DNA of 64,000 bases from Blepharisma stoltei (lineage: Eukaryota > Ciliophora > Heterotrichea > Heterotrichida > Blepharismidae). The translations under genes were made by a program, and so were the position numbers. The stretch covers positions 62,001-126,000 of the forward strand of contig CAJZBQ010000045.1 of the NCBI GenBank assembly GCA_914767885.1, in the 5' to 3' direction. Under the pieces are notes generated by a model. It was not told the DNA's origin, searched no databases, and saw nothing but the letters and a program-made list of their open reading frames with translations. Positions 49,204 to 60,871 of this stretch are shown in pieces; within the stretch, counting starts at the first letter, position 1, and the number at the start of each line of letters is the position of its first letter.

Positions 49204-52200
49204 ATGCTTATCAAAATTTGCATTCTTTTTGGACTTGCTATAAGTCAATTTACAATTGTGCCAATTATATACAGCAAAAATACATCTCCTTTACTGGTTG
49301 CATATTTCAAGAGCTTAGAATGCTCATCTGAAAACAAAGGTGGCTGCAAATTAAATTTACCATTCCGGTTCACTCTATATGAGATTAGTGATCTATCAGA
49401 TATTGAAAAAATCTTTGAATACTCAGAATTTCTGCTTATTTATGATGCAGTTTCATCATTAGGGATGTCATCACTAATAAACACGTATGCAAGAAGTTTA
49501 GGATTCCTTCAAGTCATTATTGGCTACCCTTTAGGCATAACACTGCAGCATGCGTTTTATTCCGATTATCAGCTAAGTGAGTATGCAAACGCAGCATTAT
49601 ACATAGCTAAGTCTTATAATATAAAAAAGGCTATAGCACTTATTAGCAGTGAATTTGCTGAAATGAATTTTAAGAACAATAAAGGCATAGAAATAGTCGG
49701 ACAGTTTATACTCCCTCAAACCGCGACTTTTGATTATATTTTTTGACTAATTTCAAAAAAAATAAAGCCATTAGGTGTTAAATGATTTTTCTTTAAAACA
49801 AACAAAGCGATTTCTTTATTAATTCAACAAGCCTTAATTAAAGCTGATATGAACAAAATTGGCTTTACGTACGTGTATATACAAGAAGCAGCTTGAGGAG
49901 CTCATTTAGAAGGGTCGATTCTATTAGAGTCAAAATGATTTCACAGCACTGGTATGTTTAATTATGTTGATAATATTATGCATTTTGGCTCTGTAGTCAT
50001 TTATAGTACCATAATGAATAATCAAAACCAAGGATCATATTCAGGATGAATTGTTGATAGTCTTATAAAGGTGTTCAGCAACCCTGCAACATTGGGGTAT
50101 ACTATTTGAAATGTCCAAAATGGAAATGTTAAAGCAGTCGGAATAATAAATCAAAAAGGAGTCCAAATATCGTCGCCTATATTATTTCCTGGAGGAATTT
50201 ATGACATACCAAATAATAACAAAATAAAGATACCTATAAGTATCAGCGGAATCGCCTATAAAGATAATGAAATTAATTGGATAAGCCAATTAGGAATTAT
50301 ATTAGCTATAGATAGAATAAGAGCAGAAGGGAAATTATTACAAAATTTTGATATTCAGGTTAATAATACAACCGATTGCAGCTATATTGATGATAATTCA
50401 ACTTATAAATGCTTATCAGAACACTTAGATGACTTAGGATGCTTTCATATTCCCAGGTTAGAAACATCGGCAGTCCTTGAAACAATAAAAGTTTTTAAAG
50501 AGAATAATATTTCGACACCAATTATAGGAGTACAAACATCGACCATAATGAGTAACTCTGAGTATTATCCACAATATGCAAGAGTTTCATATCCAAATTC
50601 ACGCACAGCATCAGCAGCTGCGCTTATTTTAAGTGTTTTTGGTATTTCTAAATGCTCTTTATTATATTCAGATTCTCAATGAGGCGAAGACTTCAGTAGA
50701 GAATTCAAAAATCAGACTGATTATTATGGAATAAAAATTTTAAACAAAAACAGAATAGTTCCACTAGGATTTAAAAGCAGGGATAAAAAAATAATACAAG
50801 AAATTATTGATCTTAAAACTAGATATGTAATTCTGGAAGTGCAATGGCCTGATATTTTATATGTAGTCGAAGCGTTTTATGATTTAGGTATGCGAGAGGG
50901 CGATATTTATTTGCTTGTTGGTGATGGAATGATAAGTGTATCTGATTTGGATGAAAAGTTAATTGGAAGTATTTCATACACAAAAAGGAAAGAAATTATG
51001 AGCGGGCTTATCTATATAAGCTTCTTAATTCTTCATTATATAATAGCAAAATTAGTATTAAAAAAATTTTTTTTTATTTAATCAAAAGTGAATTTTTGTA
51101 TTTTATATAACTATAAATAGGGATGGAATAAGGTAAATAAAATTATTGAAGATATTATTTTATAGCACAAAACAGCTTTAGTTCATATTGGGCCATCAAC
51201 TTTCCCTCTAACTCATGTTGTTAGCTTGGAATCAAAGCTGCTAAACCATCATGAGTTGGAGGGAAAGCTGATAGCCGAGGAGATCTTGGGCTATTATGAT
51301 TGTTTTTAATTTAAATAATGAGAGAGTTAGCATTCGAAAACCAATTAGGCCTTGAACTGAAAAATAAAATAGAATTAGAGCACGGTTTCATCTATGACTA
51401 TATGTGCTTATTTTATGATGCTGTGCATGTCGGAATTCATACAATCGATGCGTTAATAAATTGAGGAATTAATTATGATAGTTCTGCAATTCAAAAGTCA
51501 GTTAGGGAAGTAGTTTTTACAGGATGCTCAGGAGTAATTAGGCTTAACAAAGATGGAAATGATAAACTTACAGCTATTTTAGGGATTTATAACTTATTAC
51601 AGGATAATTCTACCTGAATAATGAATCTTTCTGGGATTTATGATCCAAGTCAACTTATTGTGCTTCAAATAAGGCATCCTCTTTCATGAAATGAAAATGG
51701 TGATGTTCCCAGTGATATAATAGGAGATGACCAGAAATGTCCATTTAGAAATATTTTAGTTCAGTCATTTCTTTCTGGATATTTTATATTGATAATAATA
51801 GAAATCATCCCGATAATAATTGGGACTATTTTCGCAATAAAATTTTACAATAGTATATTTTTGAAACAATATTCAAATCTAATTACAGTAAAAAAGGAAA
51901 ATTTATTTGATATTATTTCTTATTTGATCATTTTGATTGAATGTTTACAATATATGCAAGTTGGGCCTGATTTCCAAAGCTTTTTTCCTAGCTCTTTAAA
52001 GAAAAAAATTAACGTTAAAATTTTTTTAATTTTTCAAGCTTTATTTATAAAAAAAAATTTTAAAAATAAGCCAAAATGAATAATTTCTTATAAAAATGGG
52101 GGAAAAATTCAAAGATAGTTATAAAAACGAAGAGAGCTTTGTAAGTTAAATAATGTTACTAGGTTTACAACTCTTGATATAAGAGGGTTCTTTCAAAAAG

Positions 52201-53982
52201 GATCAATAACATTTTGAAATTTGATTGAGTTTTATGAAGCTTTAGCATTTGCATGATTTTTATTATTTTTTTGGAAATTATTAAAATTAGGAAAAAAATC
52301 GGATAATTTTTTTTTAATGACTATAAATGAGCAGAGGTCTCGCGAGAATAATTTTTGGCAAAATTTCTGGGTAAACATTCATACGAGAAAAAATGCCATG
52401 ATCAAAATATCTCATATACCCCAGGATGCGTTGTAGATTACCCTGGGCTATTTCGTGAATCGCCATCAAAGGAGTTGGTGGCAACTTTTGGAGTCAACCA
52501 GCTTCAAAAGTTGACAAATGCCAACTTGTGGAGTAGGTATGGCAGCTTTTGATGCCATACCAACTTCACTTATGATAGTTCAGAACGATCTATAATGCGT
52601 CCTGGGCTATACACTATAAATGAGCTTACTCGCCCTCCTTTTAAATTGAAAAAAAAAAATCCTTGTTACAATTTAAGAGGAGTTAATTTTTTATATTAAA
52701 TTTTTCTCTATAAAAAAAATTGTTTAAAATTAAAAAAAAGCTAATCGATTCAGTATGGAATTGTTTAAATAGCATTTTGCCTGCACATTTTATATTAAAT
52801 TAGATCAAGCTAATTTTATAAAATTCGTCGTTTCACCTATAAAGATTTTCCTATTGAAAAATAATTGTTCTAATATAAGAGTTAAAAATTTACCTATATT
52901 TTGTCCCAATTTAAAAGGGGGGAGTTAGCATCTATTTTTTGCCAATTGTGGGTGAAATATTGTTTTTACCTCTCAACTTGTATTTATTTGAAACTTTTCA
53001 ATGCACCAGTAGCATTGGAGATAGCTTTAAAGATAGTTTCAATAATCAAGACTGCTCAACATTTTGCTGGCAAGGAGAGCATATGTATTATGTGATTATT
53101 TCTTGATTAGCCATTATTGTTTATAGCTTGAGCCTTCATTTAGATTATCAGATAAATATTTTTCAAAAGACAATTTTTGCAATACTGCCAACCTTATTTT
53201 TCTTTTTGAAAATTTCAAAAACTCTTATATTCTCAGATACTAAAAGCTGCTATTTATTTAAAAACTTACCTTTAGAATCTAAACTATATCTCAAGCCATA
53301 CATGCCTACAAGTGTATATTTTAGATTTACATGGAAAAATGAGCTGCCATTTCATTTTCAGGAACAGCCTTTTCATTGTTTTTTAAAAAGCATTGTGCAA
53401 ATATCTTTGGTTGCTCTGGTTACAATATTAAATCCAGCCTCTGAAAATATTTTTTTAGGATCATGCATTGGTTCATTACTGCTATACTTAATAGTTTCAA
53501 TAATAAAAAAGCCATTAACTTATGGCAGGGCTTCTCTATGATACATAATTTTTATTGCTTGCAGTCTTTGGTTATGATGCTGCTGCGGATTAGCAAAGAT
53601 AAATAAAATGCTTGGAATAATTGCTCTCATAATTGGCTGAATATTATTAGCAATAATTGGAGCAATTTATCAAAAATATAAGTTACCTGCTTTATTGAAA
53701 TCTGAAAAAGGTATAGATATTATTAAGCTCTTTAGGTTCCAGTTTCTATCAATTAGTCCTGAAACAGCTGGAATTGCTAAGACTTCTTCGATTAAATATC
53801 TTTATGATAATGAATTATCTCAAATTAAACATATAAAAAACAATGTTCAGAAACCAATAAATAGTATTTTCTCAGAAGAAGACAATCTAAGATCAAGTAT
53901 TCAGTTTTTAAATATCAGTCATGAATATTTAGAAGGCGAAGTTAACTCGAGTTGGTGCGGAAATGATATAACTCGTAAATAA
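49204..53982 (+). CDS. Receptor copy R5, the only plus-strand copy (1,244 aa after removing four inserts)
   Basis: I prefer ATG 49204 (MLIKICILFGLAISQFTIVP), which lines up with the R2/R3 starts, over ATG 49162. Stop TAA 53980-53982. Removing 51028-51329, 51999-52148, 52333-52625 and 52629-52927 leaves 3,735 nt in one frame. Signal peptide ~1-17; ectodomain to ~745 (second half from IPISISG at ~342, with PQYARVSYPNS and EAFYDLGMREGDIYLL); membrane region ~755-1147 (FQCTSSIGDSF, CWQGEHMYYV, NPASENIFLG); cytoplasmic tail of ~95 residues ending GNDITRK. A surface receptor is inferred. It is more diverged from the others and stands opposite in orientation. Confidence 0.85.
51028..51329. other. 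TTA-bounded IES in R5, 302 bp, with internal hairpin
   Basis: TTA at 51025-51027 and 51327-51329. The ends are weak inverted repeats (TAATTCTTCATTAT / ATAATGAGAGAGTTA). A hairpin at about 51,207-51,290 pairs CATCAACTTTCCCTCTAACT with its near-complement. Removal reads YISF-LAFENQLG, as in the paralogues (SFLAFQNQIG). Confidence 0.9.
51999..52148. other. TTA-bounded IES in R5, 150 bp
   Basis: TTA at 51996-51998 and 52146-52148 flanks an AT-rich non-coding piece. Removal reads FFPSSLNNVTRFTTLDIRG, matching FFPRWSKATKLTILDIRG in R2. Confidence 0.9.
52333..52625. mobile_element. Insert with 13-bp target duplication in R5, hairpin-rich
   Basis: ACTATAAATGAGC at 52320-52332 and 52613-52625. The interior holds inverted copies of TATACCCCAGGATGCGTTGT (52,415; inverse near 52,590) and smaller nested repeats around CAACTTTTGG. 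No A- or TTAA-type tail is seen, so it may be a transposon derivative rather than a SINE. Only six codons separate the duplication from the adjacent MITE. Confidence 0.75.
52629..52927. mobile_element. MITE of the TTA/CTCCCC family (type c), 299 bp
   Basis: TTA at 52626-52628 and 52925-52927. The ends CTCGCCCTCCTTTTAAATTG and CAATTTAAAAGGGGGGAG are inverted repeats. It shares the outermost CTC..CC bases and TTA duplication with types a and b, but the inner repeat differs. Removal reads TINE-LSIYFLPIVGEI. Confidence 0.88.
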
Positions 53983-55050
53983 TTTTTTATTTATTTAGCA
54001 TCAATAATTTAGAATATCTATTAATTCCAATTTAAATTAATTACTACTATTTAATGTGTCGTTTTTTCCATAGCACAGAAACTTTTCAACTTCAGCTCGG
54101 AGAATCATGGGTATTACTTGCCACCTTTTTATTTCGTGAAGAAAATATAAAACTTCTGTATCTAGAAAGCCTCATGAAATTCGTTGAGATTTCTGGTCAC
54201 CTTATGACTTATAGAAGTTTAGGATACCTCACTGATAAAAATGGCGAGGTAGGAATGGACTCGATATCACGAGTTAGAATTTAAAGAATCGACTCTGCTT
54301 ATAACATCGCGGAAGTATGTTAAATACTAATTAGCTTAATTGTTGAAGCTAAAGTAAGCAAAAGGTTATTTACGAATTATAATAATATTATCGCACTAAC
54401 TTGAGTTAACTTGGAGCTCCATATTGTTATGGCTGATTCCAAAAACTGAATGCTTAGCTTAAATTGTCTTCTTCAGATGAAATTTTTTTTGGTGGTATTG
54501 GAAAATTGCTTTTATAGGTTTAATTTGAGATTATTCATTATGAGAGAATAATTTTAATTGAAGAAATCTTACTCTAAATTACTGAAAAGTATAAGATTCG
54601 AAGGTAATTTTGGGTGTTCAAGGTGAATTATTATTAGAATGTAAGGCTAGCAGTTCAGCATAGGAATTGAAGCATAAATAGGTAACAATCCTTTTTTCAA
54701 TAAAAGCAGACAAGCTATTTTTTGATAAATTGCTCGCATAATTTCTTATACACTCAGTTAATTATGAGATAAGCTAATCCGTGCAATTTATTTAAATTTC
54801 AAATCCAAAATCACAGCCATTGATAGCAAGTAATCAAATTATATATCACAGGTAAGCCTGGCCATAAATTAATAGCCTTTTATACTATATGCATTATTGC
54901 TAATAGGAGATAATTATAGATAAATGATCGCCTTTGAAAAAAAGTTATTCATATTAATGACAAAATGCATATAGAGTAGAAGTTATTAAAGGCTTTATCA
55001 AAAAATACTATATTAAAATTAATATAAATACCCCTATAAAACTATAAAAA
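53983..55050. other. Intergenic between convergent R5 and R6
   Basis: From about 54,430 it duplicates the R4 downstream flank (39,720-40,367). A 76-codon open frame at 54,054-54,284 (+, MCRFFHSTETFQ...) lies in less AT-rich sequence; it has no recognised domain and I do not call it a gene. Confidence 0.5.
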
Positions 55051-58000
55051 TTATATAGTTTTCTCATTTCAGTATCTATTATCAAGAAATTCAAATTTCA
55101 AACAGGTTGTGTCTATAACTTGGCTTATCGCTGGGTATATGCCTTTGGAAATGCTGCTTTCTGATCAATTTGAATTATTTTCATTGGCTTCGTCCTCATT
55201 AGTAAGATGTATACTTAATTCTGAATTTTCTTTATTTTCTCCATCTATTTCCTCTTTATTTAATTCTTTTTCTTTATCAATAAATTGGATGCTTTCTTTA
55301 TTTTTTTCATATGATTCCTCTAATTTTACTTGTATTTCCTCAGAATTTCCATATCATTTTCATTCGTCAGATTTTGCTAATTGTTTATTTTCTGATTCAC
55401 TATTTTCTGATACGTTTATTTTGTTAACTATAATCTCTTCTTCTTTTTGGCATAGATCTTGTTTTGAATATGCATATTTAAATAAATTAGTAATCCCAGA
55501 ATCTTCTATTCTGCTTGATGTTAATTGAAATCTAAACAAATGGTAAATATCTATGCCTCTTTCAGAAATTAAAAGAGATGGAAGTCGCATTTTTTGATAA
55601 AAAATTCCTTAATATTAATTAGTTAATTTTAACTCAAACCCTGGTTTTCACCTCAGTTTGCTCTCTCGTGACTCGCTCTGGCTTCCCTCCAGCACCTGTT
55701 CTGCCCCAAGGATGGTTCTTTATATCAGAAGTGGAAAAGATAAAGGCAAAAAATACAAAGGGTGTGAGGACAGACGGATTCCGTCATTTTCTTCTCATAT
55801 GCAGAAGTCAACATATAAAAGCCTAAATAAAAATATGATAAGAAAAAAAGAATTTGATGAGCGAATTATCCTTTAGGCCATTTTATTACTATATGGTAAA
55901 AATTCCAAATATGATAAGCAATGTCCACCCTACAACTAGCACAGCCAACGCAGCAATTTTATCACCTTTTGAGATTCCACAACAAATTCAAAACAAAAGA
56001 CTAAAAGACAAAAAAATGATATATCACATTGAAGCCCTTTCATAATTAAATGGCTTCTTATATATAGTGATTACTACATATATAAAAAATAACCCAATGC
56101 ATAACCCAATAAAAATAATCTCTGAAGCTGGCAAAACGATAGTGTGAAGGATGATAAAAACCATTTGTATATAGCTTTTGAGAACAAAGTGAAAGGGCTG
56201 CTCTTGAAAATGAAAAGATAAGTCATTTTTCCACAAAGGCCGACAGTAAATACTTGTAGGCATGTAAAGGCAAATTGCTATAGAAGAAATAACAACATAG
56301 TAAATATGCTCTCCCTGCCAGCAAAAAGTTGAACAAATTCTGTCATGAAAGCTATTGTAAAAACTATCCCCAATGCTGCTTGTGCATTGAAAAGTTTGAA
56401 ATAAATTCAAACAAATAGGCAGAAACAGCGAATCTCCAATAAAAGGTAAAAAATATAAATTAGATTCGTTTACCCCTAAAATAAAGCAGCTTTTCGAGTT
56501 TTCTCCTATTTTTCTTTTTTTCCATAAAAATAAAATAAATCAGACAATTGCGATTATTTCGAAAAATTGTGCTTGGTTTCAAAAATTAAAATAATTTTTT
56601 TTATTCCAGCCGGTTATATTAAAAATCACTAATTTTGTAATATCTGTTAATTCGGGTAGAAAATTATTGATATCCTTTCCTGTGTGCATATATTGAAAAC
56701 ACTCAATAAGCATAAGAACATAAGAAAGAGAGTCAAGGAAATTTTCTTTTTCTACTGTAATAAGTTTTTCAATAGAAGAATTCATAATAAAATTGTATTA
56801 CCATACCTGAAAATTTAATTATTTATAATAATTAAAAAGCATAAAAGAATAATTTAGCCTAATAAAGCATAAAATTTAATCACAAAAATAGTCCCAATAA
56901 TTATAGGAATAATTTCAACAACTATTAAAATGATATAGCCATTTAAAAATGATCGAACTTGTCTTTCCTTAAATGGGCATTTTTGGTCATCTCCTATGAT
57001 TTCACTTGGAACCTTAATAGAATTTGAAAAACTCTGCTTAAGCTGTAGCACAATAAGTTGGCTTGGATCATAAAGTCCTTGAAGATTTAATTTTCATTCA
57101 TAATTTACTTGCGATAAAGCATACATTCCCAGGACTGTTGTAAGTCTACTATTTCCGTCTTGTGTAATTTGAACTAATCCTGAGCAGCCTGTGAATTTTA
57201 TATCTCTTATAGTTTGTTGTATTGATGAGCTATCTACATTGATTCCTCTAGTTATCAAAGAGTTTATTGCATAAATCCCAAGATAAGTCGCATCGTAAAA
57301 TAAACACATATTATCATATGCAAAACCATATTGGGATAAAAAATTATTTTTAATGCCAAGCCCAATCTGGTTTTGGAAAGTTGGGTAGGTAAAATAAAGC
57401 AGTCTACTCATAATTTCTTTTCTTTTTATATAAGAATCTGTGCCTATTCTTTTTTCGTCCAAGTCAGAAACACTTATAGAACCATCACCAATAATCAAAT
57501 TAAGATCGCCCTCCCTCATTCCTAAGTCATAAAATGCTTCAATTACATACAAAATATCTGGTCACTGGATTTCTAAAATCACAAATCTCGTTTTTAAGTC
57601 AACAATTTCTTGTATTGCTCTTTTATCAGTCCCATTAAAGCCTAATGGAACTGCCCTTATTTTATTCAAAATTTGTATTCCATATGACTCTGTTTGATTT
57701 TCAAATTGTTCGCTGAATTCTTTCCCTCATATTGAATCTGAATATAACAAAGAGCATTTAGATATGCTAAAAATACTTAAAATTAAAGCAGCAGCTGAAG
57801 ATGTAATTGAATTTGGATAGGAGACTCTTGTATATTGAGGATAATAGTCAAGACTATTCATTATTGTTGATGTTTCTACTCCTATAATTGGGGTGGTAAT
57901 ATTGAGGGATTGGAAAGTTTCTATTGTGGATAAGGATACTGAAGAATCTGCCGGTGGAATATGAAAATAGCCTAGATCTTCTGTGTAATTTTTAAAGCAA

Positions 58001-59997
58001 TCATAAGTCGAATTATCACTAAAAAAACAATCAGTGATATTATTAAACGATATATTAAAATTTGGCAATAATTTTCCCTCATTTTTTATTGTTTCTAAGG
58101 CAAAAGTTGCACCTAATTGATTCACAGCATTAATTCTTTCAGAATTCATCCCATTTATACTTATAGGAATTTTTATTTTTTCGTTATTCGGGACTTTAAA
58201 GGTTTCTCCAGGAAACATTATTGGTGCAAAAATTTGTATACCTCCTCCGTGGACTGTCCCAACTGGAGTCAAGGTTCCTTCGCTTTGGATATTTCAAACT
58301 GTGTATCCTATTCTGTCCAAGGTAAATGTCTCCTGTGCAAAAGTATTTAAAGCATATGCTGAGTAAGATCCTTGGTTATCGTTATTTGCTATCATCTCAT
58401 ATAGAAGAACAGAGGTTCAATATATAATTTTTTCAATATAATCGTAAAAATTATAGCTATGGTATCATTTTGCTTCTAGTAAAATTGAGCCTTTTAGATA
58501 AGCACTTCAAGTAGCTTCTTGCATATAAATATATGTGTATCCTTCTTTGTCCATATCAGCTTGAACTAATGCTTCTTGGATTAATTTAGAAGTCTTTGAA
58601 TTTGTTTCGAAGAAAAATCATTTAATGCCTAAAGGCTTGATTTCTTTTGATATAAGGGAAAATATGTATTCGTAAGGAGCTGATTCAGGAATTGTGTATT
58701 GAGCGACAATTTCGACCCCTTTATCATTATTAAAATCCATTTCGATAAAATCACTAGTAATAATAGCAATTGCTTTTTTAATTCCATAAATTTTGGCAAA
58801 ATCAATTGCTAAATCTCTATATACACTAAAACGAAAATCTGAATAAATTACGTAGGGTAAAGCGTTTTCTGGTGCATTTCCATAAATAAAATGTATAAAT
58901 CCATATTCCATTGCATATTGACTTACCAACGTGTACATGCTTACTCCCCTCTGTGGGCGAACCAAAAAAATCTTGCTCGCTTGGGGAGTTAATTTTTTTT
59001 TTAAGAATTTTTTTTTTTCGAATTTTAAAAAAATCCTAATTCGCAAAAAATTGGAAAGCAAATATTAATTAATTTATAAAAATTTATGTTTTAAAACGCA
59101 ATTTTTTGAAAAATTAAACAGAAGTAGCTCGAGATTTCATTATAATAATTATCACTTATATATCAAAAAATTTTTGTTCACTAACGGAGAGTGGGTTTTT
59201 TGGGTGAAAAATAGGGATTTTTCCAATGGTTTTGCTCACTCGCGGAAGGGGGGAGTTAGAGAAAAAGTTCCATCAAAAACAAATAAATAATCTGAATTTG
59301 CAAAAGTTATCTCTAAGTCATAAACATCAAATATCTCTACAGCTTCATACTGATATGGCAAATTTAAGTTGCAGCCTACCCTACTATTTATTGAGCAGTC
59401 TAAAGTATTCACAAAATAATCAACCAGCAAAGGATCAGTATATCTGCTATATAGATTAGATTAGATTAGATTATGCCGTTCGCTTTCGCAAGGGCCGGGG
59501 ATTTGCACCCCTACACGCTCATCATCACTGAGGGATCCCGGCGGACACCCTTCCCCACCGCCGCAGCAGGCGAGGCTTCGCGCACCAGTCTTGACTTCCA
59601 TGGCTTCTGGAGCCTTAGGGCCAACCACCTGGGTCGAAACTCCCAGTTTCTCGTTGGACAAATACCATCTTCATGGTCTGAGGGTCATATTGCCCAGCAG
59701 ACGTCACCGGCCTTGTCCTTTCCAATGGTTGTACCGGAGGAAAAAAAATAAGTCCAGGGATAAGCTCCCTGGCCCCGAGGAAAACCCAGCCCGACTATAC
59801 ATAAAGGATTACCGCCCCCCTTTCCACCTAAATCTCCGACACTGGGCCGTTGCCTGCTGGTGTTGAAGAAATAGGGTCGAGAGGTCGGGTGGTCTGTCGT
59901 CACCATTTTTTTTATGTATATATCTGCTATATAAAATTGGTATTGTAAAAATTTGGCTTGAGGTGAAGCCCAGAAAAAACCAAAAATAGGTTATCAT
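55051..59997 (-). CDS. Receptor copy R6, readable once four inserts are removed (1,259 aa)
   Basis: Start ATG 59997 (MITYFWFFLGFTSSQIFTIP); stop TAA 55051. Removing 55609-55906, 56798-56871, 58944-59258 and 59454-59933 leaves 3,780 nt in one frame. The architecture is as in R4: signal peptide, two-part PBP-like ectodomain (PQYTRVSYPNS, EAFYDLGMREGDLNLI, FTGCSGLVQI), C-P-F-K linker, multi-pass membrane region, long acidic Glu/Ser-rich tail. The sequence is very close to R4 and both flanks are shared, so the two are recent duplicates. The four inserts lie at places where R4 is empty. Function as a surface receptor is inferred. Confidence 0.85.
55609..55906 (-). mobile_element. SINE-like retroposon D in R6
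   Basis: AAAAATTCC at 55600-55608 and 55898-55906; R4 has the empty site (GATAAGAAATTCCAAATATG). On the minus strand the head is AATAAAATGGCCTAAAGG and the end is TTAA-rich (TAACTAATTAATATTAAGG). There is no coding capacity. Confidence 0.75.
56798..56871. other. TA-bounded IES in R6, 74 bp
   Basis: TA at 56796-56797 and 56870-56871. It is AT-rich with stops. R4 shows the empty site (AAAATGGTAAAATTTAAG). Its removal is required for the frame. Confidence 0.85.
58944..59258. mobile_element. MITE type a in R6, 315 bp
   Basis: TTA at 58941-58943 and 59256-59258; ends CTCCCCTCTGTGGGCGAAC and CTCGCGGAAGGGGGGAG. R4 has the empty site with one TTA (CATACTTAGAGAAAAAG). It is the same family as 6,838-7,151 and 14,145-14,539, including GTTCACTAACGGAGAG-type subterminal repeats. 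Confidence 0.92.
59454..59933 (-). mobile_element. SINE-like retroposon A, copy 2, in R6
   Basis: A 15-bp duplication (TATATCTGCTATATA at 59439-59453 and 59919-59933) flanks it; R4 has the empty site near 44,790. On the minus strand it starts AAAAAAAATGGTGACGACAG and ends in a TAATCTAATCTAAT tail. It is strongly GC-rich against the host gene. AGTTTCGACCC resembles a Pol III B box, and GGGGTGCAAATCCCC forms a 3' stem. Copy 1 is at 23,345-23,812. Confidence 0.88.
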
Positions 59998-60871
59998 CTA
60001 TCAATAATATTTAATAAATTTAATTAATTATCTATAAGGATAGTTTTATTATGCTTTCTCTTATATTTTAAAATGTAAAATATTTATAGCTTTTATTGAA
60101 AATTATTATTAAAAAGAAAATAATAAGAATTCTTTTGAGAGCTCTAGCCTATGGAAATAAAAAATAGTTTTTGCTGGCAAAATTGATAATTTATCATTTT
60201 TGCACTTTAGTAAAGTTGCCTATAATAGGCAAGCATCTCAAAATTAGAAAATATGCAAATTAAGAATTAAAATTTTTATAACTTTTTTCAATAAAAATAT
60301 TTTTCAATAAAATAAAATTCTAGAAATAACAACTTATAATCTAATCAAGCTTAAAGCCTAAAATTTTATAAATTTAATCATGCTTAGTTGCAGCTGTAAA
60401 TTTTAAGCCTACTGATCCAGTTGCAGTTATTATCTCTAACAGTAGCTAGGTCTATTACTTCTAACTATTGTTGTAAAAAACTATTTGGTCTTAAAACTTA
60501 ATATGTTAAATATTGATTTTTACAAATTAGAAGTAAAGTTTCTTAGCACTATAAGTATAAGAGAGTTTTATGATTTAAGTTCTTTATCATAGAAAGCTTA
60601 AATGATTACAGTCTAAAGAAAATATTCTCAATAAAAAACAAGTTCAGTTAAAGTATACATTTATTATTTTATAATATAAAAATATATTCTTTTATTATCT
60701 CCAATTTTAAATCATATTGCTCTGTTCGACTGCAAAAACTTATATAAGCTAATATTTCACAGAAATACAAGCCTGCTTTATGATTAAATATATTTCTGAA
60801 GGCTCCAATATTTATCGAAAAAATTATTAATAGAAAATCAATACTTCTAAAGCCTACCAGGAATACTTATA
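59998..60871. other. Intergenic upstream of R6; first ~500 bp duplicated upstream of R4
   Basis: AT-rich, with no gene recognised. TTATCATCTATCAATAATAT and on to about 60,500 matches 44,855-45,290. The remainder holds nothing I can name. Confidence 0.55.

Noticed and set aside
54054-54284. Possible 76-residue gene on the plus strand
   Set aside because: No family, no paralogue, and the position is between two convergent genes. Left as an open frame only.
59454-59933. GC-rich block considered as bacterial contamination or a transferred gene
   Set aside because: It has a 15-bp target duplication, an empty site in R4, a repeat tail and a second copy at 23,345, so it is a retroposon.
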